DNA of 64,000 nt, from the NCBI RefSeq assembly GCF_039537005.1, contig NZ_BAAAZR010000009.1, forward strand, positions 124,001 to 188,000, written 5' to 3'. This document shows positions 20,701 to 27,412 of this stretch, piece after piece. The notes beneath the pieces are model-generated. The model was not told where the DNA came from. It made no database searches and saw only the letters and a program-made list of their open reading frames with translations. A program made the position numbers and the translations under genes. The stretch is from Sphaerisporangium flaviroseum. GTDB taxonomy: Bacteria; Actinomycetota; Actinomycetes; Streptosporangiales; Streptosporangiaceae. Each line of letters opens with the position of its first letter. Within the stretch, counting starts at the first letter, position 1.

Positions 20701-23700
20701 TGCTGCCGGAGTACATGATCCCCTCGGCCCTCGTCGTCCTGGACCAGATCCCCCGCACCCTCAACGGCAAGACCGACCGCAACGCCCTGCCCGCGCCCCC
20801 GGGCCTTCGGCCCTCCGCGGGCAGGGTCGCGCCGCGTACCCCGCTGGAGGCGGTGGTCCTGCAGGTCTTCGGCGACGTGCTGGGCGCGGGCACCGACACG
20901 ATCTCGGTGCTCGACGACTTCTTCGGCCTCGGCGGGCACTCCATGCTCGCGACCCGCGCGGCCGGACGGCTGTCGAGGATCCTCAGGCGCAGGGTGTCGC
21001 TGCGGCAGCTGTTCGAGCACCCGACCGCCGCCGCGCTCGCCGCCGAGCTGGCGTCCGCCACCGGCCAGGAGCACGACCGGCCGCCGCTGGTCCCGGCCGG
21101 CGGGCACGAACCGGCCCCGCTGTCCTTCGCCCAGCGGCGCCTGTGGTTCCTGCACCGGCTGGAGGGATCCGGCGCGACCTACAACATTCCCCTCGCGCTG
21201 CGCCTTTCCGGCCCGCTGGACCGGACGGCGCTCGCCGCGGCACTGGACGACGTGGTTGCCAGGCACGAGAGCCTGCGCACCGTCTTCCCCGACGTCGAGG
21301 GCGCCGTCCATCAGGTCGTCCTCGATCCCGGCGCCGCGGCCGTCCCGATGGAGATCGTGGACACCACGGAGGAGGGGCTGCGGGCACGCCTCGACGCGGC
21401 CTCACTTCACGGCTTCGACCTGGCACGGGAGATCCCGCTGCGCGCCTGGCTGTTCGCCGCCGGTCCCGATGAGCACGTGCTGCTCCTGGTCATCCACCAC
21501 ATCGCCGGTGACGAGGCATCCCTGCGGCCGTTCCTGCGCGACCTCGCCCACGCCTATCTCGCCCGCCGCCAGGGCCGGGCACCCCGGTGGTCTCCGCTTC
21601 CCGTGCAGTACCGCGACTACGCGATCTGGCAACGGCGGGCGCTCGGCGTCCCGGGCGATCCGGCAGGCCCGCTGGGCGGGCAACTGGCCTACTGGCGCGA
21701 AGCGCTGCGGGACCTTCCCGCGGAGCTGCGGCTGCCCGCCGACCACCGGCGGCCGGCGGTGGCGACCCACCGCGGTGACACGGTGGGCTTCCGGCTCGGC
21801 GCCGAGACCCTCCAGGAGCTGCGCGACCTGGCCCGCCAGAGCGGGGTGACCCCCTTCATGGTGGTGCAGGCGGCGGTGGCCGCGCTGCTCACGCGGCTCG
21901 GCGCGGGGACCGACATCCCCCTGGGGACCCCCGTCGACGCCCGCGGTCACGAGGCGCTGGACGACCTGATCGGGCTGTTCCTCAACACCCTGGTGCTGCG
22001 CACCGACACCTCGGGGGACCCCACCTTCCGCCGGCTGCTCGCGAGGGTCCGCGAGACCGACCTCGTGGCGCAGGAGCATGCGGAGCTGCCCTTCGAGCAG
22101 CTTGTCGAGGCGCTCAACCCGGCTCGCTCGCTGTCCACGCATCCACTGTTCCAGGTCGTGGTCGCCTACCAGAGCGCCCCGCCGCCCGTACTCGACCTGC
22201 CGCAGCCGGCCGTCCGCGTGGAGGAGGTACGGCCGGTCGCCGCCAAGTTCGACCTCGGGTTCGCGTTCAACGAGCACCCGGACGGCATCGAGGGAAACCT
22301 CGTCTACGCGCTCGACCTCTTCGACCGCGAGACGGCGGTGGCGATCGTGGACCGGCTGGAGCGGCTGCTGCGAGGCGCGGCGGCCGACCCCGACCGGCCC
22401 ATCGGCGACATCCCGGTTCTCAGCGAGGACGAGCGCCGCCGGCTGGCCCTGGACTGGAACGACACGGCCAGCGAGGTGCCCGACGAATGCTGGCCGGACT
22501 CCTTCGAGGCGCAGGTCGCCAGGGACCCCGGCCGTGTCGCGATCGTCTTCGAGGACAGGTCCCTGACCTACGCCGAGCTGGACGCGGCGGCGAACCGGCT
22601 GGCCCACCTGCTCATCGAACGCGGCGCCGGGCCGGAACGGCTGGTGGCCCTCGCACTGCCGCGCTCACCCGAACTGTTCGTCGCACTGATCGCCGTGCTC
22701 AAGTCCGGCAGCGGCTACCTGCCGCTGGACACGGACAACCCCGCCGCCCGCATCCGGTTCATGCTGGCCGACGCCCGCCCGGTGCTGCTGCTCGCCACCC
22801 GCGAGACGGCCCCGGCCCTGCCGCCGGACGCGCCGGTCATCCTGCTGGACGACCCCGCCGTGGCCGCGTCGCTCGCCGGCCGGCCCGGCACCGCCCCGAC
22901 GGACGCCGACCGCGCACGGCCGCTGTCGACCGGCAACACGGCGTACGTGATCTACACCTCGGGGTCCACCGGGGAGCCGAAGGGTGTGATCGTGACCCAC
23001 GCGGGCGTGCCGAGCCTGGTGGCCACGGCGGTCGAGCGCTTCCAGGTGAACTCCGGCAGCCGGATCCTGCAGTTCGCCTCCGTCGGCTTCGACGTGGCCT
23101 TCTGGGAGCTCAGCATGGCGCTGCACACCGGCGCACGGCTGGTCGTCGTCCCCGCCGACCGGCGCGTGTCCGGCGCCCCGCTCACCGGCTACATCGCCGA
23201 GCACGGGGTGACGCACCTGGCGCTGCCGCCCTCGCTGCTGGCCGTCCTGCCCCCCGGCTGTGACCTGCCGCCCGACGTCACCGTGCTGACCGGGTCCGAG
23301 ACCGTCCCCGCCGAGGTGGTGACGCGGTTCTCCCCGGGCAGGCGGCTGCTGAACGCCTACGGCCCGACGGAGGCCACGGTGAACTCCACGCTCTGGGAGG
23401 CCACCGCGGGGTGGGACGGCGACTCGGTGCCGATCGGCCGCCCCGACTCCAACACCCGGACCTTCGTGCTCGACCCCGCCCTGCGGATGGTGCCGCCGGG
23501 GGTGGTGGGCGAGCTGTTCATCTCCGGCCCCGGCCTGGCACGCGGCTACGCCGGCAGGCCGGGCGCCACCGCGGCGGTGTTCGTCCCCGACCCGTTCGGC
23601 CCCCCGGGCTCCCGGATGTACCGGACCGGCGACCTGGCCAGATGGACGGCCGCGGGAGTGCTGGAGTTCGCCGGGCGGACGGACGCCCAGGTCAAGATCC

Positions 23701-24314
23701 GGGGATTCCGCATCGAACCCGGTGAGATCGAGGCCGCCCTCGTGCGGCACCCGGATGTGCTGGAAGCCGTCGTCGTCCCCGGTGCCACGCGGGCGGGCGG
23801 CACCCGTCTGATCGCCTATGTCGGGACCGGGCGCGCCGGTGAGGGCGCGATCACCGGCCTGCGTGCCCACGTCGCGGAGACGCTGCCCGGTTACATGGTG
23901 CCCTCGATGTTCGTGCTGCTCGACGAGCTTCCCCGCGCGGCGAACGGCAAGGTCGACCGGGAGAGGCTGCCGGAGCCGGTGGCGCAGGCCGACACCGTGC
24001 TCGACCCGCCGGAGACCGACCTCGAACGCGCGGTGGCCGCCGTGGTGCGCGAGGTGCTGGAAGTGCCGGCCATCGGCCTCCAGGACGACCTGTTCGAGCT
24101 CGGCGGCCACTCGCTGCAGATACCGCGGATCGCCGCCCGGCTCGCCGAGCGGACCGGCGTGGAGATCGCCCTGCGTGACGTCTTCCTGGCCCCGACCGTC
24201 GCCGGGATGGTCGAGGCCGTGGACCGGACACGCGGCTCGACGGCCGCGCCGATCACACGGGTCGACCGCCGCGAGCGACGTCGCGGTCCCGGCCGGCCGC
24301 GGAACGGAGAGTGA
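14757..24314 (+). CDS. Three-module NRPS C-A*-PCP-C-A(Gly)-PCP-C-A-PCP
   Basis: This is a 3185-residue protein starting at GTG 14757. All three condensation domains keep the catalytic His (HHIVADG near 158, HHIACDG near 1211, HHIAGDE near 2247). All carriers keep Ser (LGGHSL near 1021, 2058 and 3115). The first adenylation domain is degenerate: the YTSGSTG loop is replaced by PGSACLLLTHEA, YGPTE reads YGPPEG, the A8 core reads LEIGGRHVAASEVE, and the A10 lysine motif NGKxDR reads GDGRPD. The second adenylation domain is intact and its code D-I-L-Q-W-G-L-I-W-K is one change from the Gly code. The third is intact, with code about D-V-W-A-V-T-A-V-N-K (unassigned). There is no epimerase or thioesterase. 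Codon 198 (15348-15350) is TTA, implying bldA-dependent translation. The PCP of module 1 must be loaded in trans or skipped. Confidence 0.93.
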   Translation: MTVSPTTLTDAQRALLARMTAAPGERDGLFPATAAQSALWFLDQLTPGESAYHMPALLRLRGPLAQERLAGALQGAVDRHEALRTTFVGVGGRPLQRVARRSAHHLATVDATGRDLGEVLVEAAKEAHAPFDLKEGPLLRSVLWRLGEDDHLLLLVAHHIVADGWSVGVLLEELAADISDHRLPPYPVEQAQPVDLALREISSARNGALARNGGAVRFWVETLAGAGPSGLPERVDEPADRACGTVRLPLHRELAERVREFARERRTTDHAVYLSALAALCHRMTGRTDVVVGVPFARRDTPDTQRTVGFLVNTLPLRITWDGDPAFAELATITARALRDAMAHGEVPFDLIRERVTEARQGDRAPLFDIMLTVDPELLPGGRLGGLDVEPIPLQPRSAKFPLTLGIGYSAGEPFLTCEYDTGRFDAGLAQSLSSSLVTLLGAAISAPWTPLAEIALPAAAPQARLGHGPDLPDVLAGAGLGEAVAGVAATDPGRLALADQERRLTYGELMAEADRLAAVLRSECAGATLARRPVAVCLERGVDQAVACLAVVRAGGHYLALDPADPVERHWNLIAESDPCLLVTTSEILLALGPAGVRTISLDRLGPRTQDAYEPPPGWPGAPAAVIQPGGPVPGSACLLLTHEAVARPAAGARAAIDALPAGGASPGRVCLLTGAVSSSVALWELWTTLLTGSSGVILPPGALTPEAVGAAVREHGVTTALLTTRLFREIVHDDPEALEPLTELLIGGEALSARHVRAAGRSLGRTTLAGVYGPPEGPAVAVAGRAGGSARSGVPEASCGLPVAGVEVHVLDAALRPVPVEAVGEIYLGGPAIATGYLNRPALTAERFVPSPFGTGRRLFRTGDRGRSRADGTLVVTAAQDRRLEIGGRHVAASEVEARLATHPRVADVLLAVRDDERGESRLVAYVVPGGGEPRHHELRELASAHLPAAAVPDAFLTVERIPLDGDGRPDVDALPRPAPARESTEPEPPATDLERLVARAWADALGRDVRGISRSDDFFRLGGHSLLATRVVARLADELSRPVPVQVVFDHPTLAASAEALSDVGEGEAIPPVVPVRDRDRMPLSFAQQRLWFMHQYDPAGSQFNMPLAVRLRGDLDVEALHGALNLVVDRHETLRTTFEADGDVPRPRIRADHGLVVAVVDAEHRGVDADRVLRQAALAPFDLTGDLPIRAVLVRSAAAEHVLLVVVHHIACDGWSVGVLAAELSAAYAALRDGRTPALPELPVQYGDFSAWQRDRLSGEVLRAELEHWTRALAGAPPVLHLPGDHPRPPVFRHRGRTLPIGLGTGPGEAVRRIAAEHDLTPFMVLLTALAVVLRHCAGQEEVVVGTPVAGRPRPEVENLIGCFIDVLPLRVDVSGDPSVKELLARVRRVCVEAYAHQQVPFERLVAHLRPERDLSRTPVFQVMLALQSGPAPALDLDGVEAAPYPMDNGTAQHDLSLWLRDEPGRITGHVEFNRDVFEQDGVTRLVARLGTVLEWLADAGPGDPVSGVDVVPAAGLAAVGEAGTGAEAVVPGGSVADVLLDGRDFAVADGERLTEELSRDQVAEMARSIAGSLAARGVRRGDAVGVMLPRSPLVVPVLLGVWLAGAAYVPLDPEFPAKRLGFMIADSGARVVIGAAGLVDRVAGPGLDIVVLEELPASVAAPAVTVSGTDLAYVMYTSGSTGRPKGVMVPHAAVLNLLASMVAEPGLGPDDVLVAVTTLSFDISVLELFGPLLAGARLVVAGAAQAADPVLLAELVDACGATVTQATPATWRLLLESDRRPARPLRVWSGGEALPPEVAAGLLAAGHTVVNLYGPTETTIWSAAGEVGDPGRITLGRAVANTRLYVLDDRMRPVPAGAVGELHIGGAGVARGYLGRPGLTAERFVPSPFAADERLYRTGDLARFGSDGSLSFAGRADGQVKVRGHRIELGEVETRLAGHPEVAEAVVTVRDDRLVAYIVTGPTPPSLAELRDHLRDLLPEYMIPSALVVLDQIPRTLNGKTDRNALPAPPGLRPSAGRVAPRTPLEAVVLQVFGDVLGAGTDTISVLDDFFGLGGHSMLATRAAGRLSRILRRRVSLRQLFEHPTAAALAAELASATGQEHDRPPLVPAGGHEPAPLSFAQRRLWFLHRLEGSGATYNIPLALRLSGPLDRTALAAALDDVVARHESLRTVFPDVEGAVHQVVLDPGAAAVPMEIVDTTEEGLRARLDAASLHGFDLAREIPLRAWLFAAGPDEHVLLLVIHHIAGDEASLRPFLRDLAHAYLARRQGRAPRWSPLPVQYRDYAIWQRRALGVPGDPAGPLGGQLAYWREALRDLPAELRLPADHRRPAVATHRGDTVGFRLGAETLQELRDLARQSGVTPFMVVQAAVAALLTRLGAGTDIPLGTPVDARGHEALDDLIGLFLNTLVLRTDTSGDPTFRRLLARVRETDLVAQEHAELPFEQLVEALNPARSLSTHPLFQVVVAYQSAPPPVLDLPQPAVRVEEVRPVAAKFDLGFAFNEHPDGIEGNLVYALDLFDRETAVAIVDRLERLLRGAAADPDRPIGDIPVLSEDERRRLALDWNDTASEVPDECWPDSFEAQVARDPGRVAIVFEDRSLTYAELDAAANRLAHLLIERGAGPERLVALALPRSPELFVALIAVLKSGSGYLPLDTDNPAARIRFMLADARPVLLLATRETAPALPPDAPVILLDDPAVAASLAGRPGTAPTDADRARPLSTGNTAYVIYTSGSTGEPKGVIVTHAGVPSLVATAVERFQVNSGSRILQFASVGFDVAFWELSMALHTGARLVVVPADRRVSGAPLTGYIAEHGVTHLALPPSLLAVLPPGCDLPPDVTVLTGSETVPAEVVTRFSPGRRLLNAYGPTEATVNSTLWEATAGWDGDSVPIGRPDSNTRTFVLDPALRMVPPGVVGELFISGPGLARGYAGRPGATAAVFVPDPFGPPGSRMYRTGDLARWTAAGVLEFAGRTDAQVKIRGFRIEPGEIEAALVRHPDVLEAVVVPGATRAGGTRLIAYVGTGRAGEGAITGLRAHVAETLPGYMVPSMFVLLDELPRAANGKVDRERLPEPVAQADTVLDPPETDLERAVAAVVREVLEVPAIGLQDDLFELGGHSLQIPRIAARLAERTGVEIALRDVFLAPTVAGMVEAVDRTRGSTAAPITRVDRRERRRGPGRPRNGE

Positions 24315-24321
24315 GGCCACG

Positions 24322-27300
24322 ATGAGCGAGGCAGAGCCGTACATGGGGGAGGAGTACCTGTTCCCCCTGTCGTTCCAGCAGGCCCGGCTGTGGTTCCTCG
24401 AACAGCTCGATCCGGCCAACGCCGCCTACAACATGCCGATCACCTTGCGGCTTGACGGCGCCCTGCGTACAGACGCGCTGGTCGCCGCCTTCCAGCACGT
24501 CGTGGACCGCCACGAAGCGCTCAGGACCCGGTTCGAGCGGGACTCGCAGGTCCAGGTGGTCGCGGAATCCTGGACGATCTCGCCGACCCTGGTCGACCTC
24601 TCCGGGCTCCCGGACGGGCACCGGGAGCGGGAGCTCGCCAGGGTCAAGCTGGAGGTGGTCCGCCGGCCGTTCGACCTGTGGTCGGCGCCGCCGCTGCGCG
24701 TGGTGGTGGTGCGGGTCAGCCCCGAGGAGCATGTGCTGCTCCTGGTGATCCACCACATCGTCTGCGACGGCTGGTCCCTGGGCGTGCTGGCCAGAGAGCT
24801 GTCGATCGCCTACTCGGCCTGGTGTGACGGGCTGCCTCCCGAGCTGCCGGAGCTGCCCGTGCAGTACGGGGACTTCGCGCTGTGGCAGCGCGACCGGCTG
24901 TCGGGAGAGGGGTTGCGCGAGGAGCTGGAGCACTGGTCCGGCGTGCTCGTCGGGGCCCCGGCGGCGATCGAGCTGCCCACCGACCACCCGCGCCCGCCCG
25001 ATCCGTCCTATCAGGGGGGCCGGGTCCGGCACGGCCTGGCCGAACCGCTCGCCGCCCGGCTGGAGCAGGTGGCCCAGGCCCACGGCGCGAGCCTCTTCAT
25101 GGTGGTGCTCGCCGCCTACGGCATCGTGCTCTCCCGGATGTCGGGCCGGCCGGATGTGGTCGTCGGCACGGCGACCGCGGGCCGGTCCCGGCCCGAGACC
25201 GAGGGCCTCGTCGGCTGCTTCATCGACGTCGTCCCCCTGCGGGTGGACCTGTCGGGCGACCCCGCCGCCGGCGAGCTGCTCGCGCGGGTGCGCCGTACGT
25301 GCCTGGACGCGTTCGCCCATCAGGATCTGCCTTTCGAGCGCCTGGTGGAGCACCTGCAGCCGGAGCGGGACCTGTCACGCACCCCCGTCTTCCAGGTGAT
25401 GCTGAACGGGCAGGACACGCTGAAGCACGACCTGAGCTGGCCCGGCGTCGAGGTCACCGGGGAGAACCCTGAGCCGGGCCTGTCGAAGTACGACCTGACC
25501 CTCGACGTGCACCGTGAGGGCTCCGGGCTCCTGCTCGACCTGGAGTTCAGCCGGGACGTGTTCGAGCGGGAGAGCGCCCAGCGGCTGGTGGAGAGGGTGG
25601 GGACCGTCCTCGCCTGGCTGGCCGAGGCCGATCCCGAGGCGCCCGTGGCCGGCGCGGACGTGGTCTCCGCGGCCGAGCGGGCGTGGTTGCGCGAGGCGGG
25701 ATCGGGGCCCTCGGCGGCGGTGCCGGAAGGCTCGGCGGCCGAGGTCGTCCTGGCCGGCAGGCCGAGCGGCCGGGTCGCGGTCGCGGGCGGGGAACGGCCA
25801 CAGCGGTCGCTGTCGTACGCGCGGGTGGAGGAGGTCGCCCGCCGGGTGGCCGCGGCGCTCGTGGCCCGCGGGGTACGGCGCGGCGACGCGGTGGGGATCA
25901 TGCTGCCGCGCTCGCCGATGGTGGTGCCGGCGCTGCTGGGCGTGTGGCTGGCGGGCGCGTCCTGCGTGCCGCTGGAAGCCCGGCCCCCCGCCGGACGGCT
26001 GCGCCTCGTCGCCGCGGACTGCGGGATGCGGCTCCTGCTCACCTGCGCGGAGGCGGCCGCCGGGCTCACGGCGCCCGGCCTGGAGACCCTCCACCTGGAG
26101 GACGTACCGGCGGAGGAGACGGGCCGGGCCCTTCCGGCGGACCTTCCAGGACGGGCCCGCCGGGAGGAGGCGGGCCGCACCCTCCCGGCGGGCCTCTCAG
26201 GGCGGGACCGCGCGTATGTCGCCTACCCGTCCGGACCGCCGGGCCTGCTGGTGCCGCACGAGGCGGTGGTGAACGCGCTGTCGTCGATCGTCGCGGAACC
26301 GGGGCTGGCGGCACAGGACGTGGTGCTCGCGGCGACACCGCTGACGCTCGCCGGCTCGCTGCCGGAGCTGCTCGCCCCGCTGCTGGCCGGAGCGCGCGTG
26401 GTGGTGGCCACCGAGGCGCAGGCGGCCGACCCCATGTCGCTGGCGAAGCTGATCGAGGAGTGCGGGGCGACGGTGGCCGGGGCGGCCCCGGAGACCTGGC
26501 GGATGCTGCTGGACTCCGGATGGCGGCCCGTACGGCCGTTGCGCATCTGGTCCTGCGGGGACGTACCGCTCACCGATCTGGAGGTCTCCACCCTGTACGG
26601 CCCGGCGGGAGCGCCGGTGTCGATGGTCGCCCCGTCCGGGGCGACCCCGCCAGAGGCCGACGAGCACGGCACCGCACCGCCGCGGACCGCCGGACACCGC
26701 TCCAGCCCCGGGGCCGGCGAGCGCGGTGCCGGGCGGCCGGTCGCCAACACCGAGCTGTTCGTCCTCGACCCGCGGATGCGGCCGGTGCCCGCCGGGGTCG
26801 CCGGGGAGCTCTACATCGGCGGGACCGGCGTCGCCGACGGATACCTCGGGCGGCCGGCGCTGACCGCCGAACGGTTCCCGCCCTCACCCTTCGCGCCGGG
26901 CCGGCGGCTGTTCCGCACCGGGGAGGCGGCGCGGGTCACGTCCGGCGGATCGGTGTCCCTCACCGGCGCCGCCGAGCGTACGGCCCCGGAGCGGGGAGGC
27001 CGCATCGAGCCGCCCGCGCCGGCCGCCGAGCGAGCGCCGGGCGAGCGCGTGGCGCCCCACGACGCCCTGGAATCGCTGGTCCTCGGCTGCGTGCGCCGCG
27101 TGCTGGACAAGCCGGGACTCGGCGTCACCGACGACTTCTTCGAGCACGGCGGCAGCTCCATGTCGGCGATGAAGCTGGCGCTCGACATAGAGCAGGCGAC
27201 CGGGTACCGGCCAGGGCTGCGCGACCTGTTCAGGGACAGCACAGCCGCGGGCCTGGCCGCCCGGGTGCGGACCCGGCGCGCCACGGCCGGCCCGGAGGAG

Positions 27301-27339
27301 ATCTCCACCGGCCCAACCCACGAAAGCAGGCACGACTGA
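24322..27339 (+). CDS. NRPS C-(vestigial A)-PCP
   Basis: This is a 1005-residue protein with ATG 24322 behind GAGAGTGAGG. The condensation domain (about 10-440) is intact, with HHIVCDG near 143. The next 440 residues descend from an adenylation domain but are ruined: YPSGPPGLLVP stands in place of YTSGSTGxPKGV, LYGPAGAPV in place of YGPTE, and RTGEAAR in place of RTGDLAR. The A8-A10 subdomain with its catalytic lysine is missing. The PCP carries HGGSSMSAM (Ser about 943). Sequence is closely related to the Gly module of the preceding protein (shared GVRRGDAVG, MLPRSP, VVVA..AQAADP and CGATV), so the module looks like a duplicate that decayed. No release domain follows. The carrier may be loaded by another A domain, or may only relay the chain to a reductase. 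Confidence 0.92.
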   Translation: MSEAEPYMGEEYLFPLSFQQARLWFLEQLDPANAAYNMPITLRLDGALRTDALVAAFQHVVDRHEALRTRFERDSQVQVVAESWTISPTLVDLSGLPDGHRERELARVKLEVVRRPFDLWSAPPLRVVVVRVSPEEHVLLLVIHHIVCDGWSLGVLARELSIAYSAWCDGLPPELPELPVQYGDFALWQRDRLSGEGLREELEHWSGVLVGAPAAIELPTDHPRPPDPSYQGGRVRHGLAEPLAARLEQVAQAHGASLFMVVLAAYGIVLSRMSGRPDVVVGTATAGRSRPETEGLVGCFIDVVPLRVDLSGDPAAGELLARVRRTCLDAFAHQDLPFERLVEHLQPERDLSRTPVFQVMLNGQDTLKHDLSWPGVEVTGENPEPGLSKYDLTLDVHREGSGLLLDLEFSRDVFERESAQRLVERVGTVLAWLAEADPEAPVAGADVVSAAERAWLREAGSGPSAAVPEGSAAEVVLAGRPSGRVAVAGGERPQRSLSYARVEEVARRVAAALVARGVRRGDAVGIMLPRSPMVVPALLGVWLAGASCVPLEARPPAGRLRLVAADCGMRLLLTCAEAAAGLTAPGLETLHLEDVPAEETGRALPADLPGRARREEAGRTLPAGLSGRDRAYVAYPSGPPGLLVPHEAVVNALSSIVAEPGLAAQDVVLAATPLTLAGSLPELLAPLLAGARVVVATEAQAADPMSLAKLIEECGATVAGAAPETWRMLLDSGWRPVRPLRIWSCGDVPLTDLEVSTLYGPAGAPVSMVAPSGATPPEADEHGTAPPRTAGHRSSPGAGERGAGRPVANTELFVLDPRMRPVPAGVAGELYIGGTGVADGYLGRPALTAERFPPSPFAPGRRLFRTGEAARVTSGGSVSLTGAAERTAPERGGRIEPPAPAAERAPGERVAPHDALESLVLGCVRRVLDKPGLGVTDDFFEHGGSSMSAMKLALDIEQATGYRPGLRDLFRDSTAAGLAARVRTRRATAGPEEISTGPTHESRHD

Positions 27340-27412
27340 TGCGACGACCCTTGACCGATGACACCGCTTGGTGCCCACAGGAGGCCGGAGCGGACCGGGC
27401 GGAAGGAATGTC

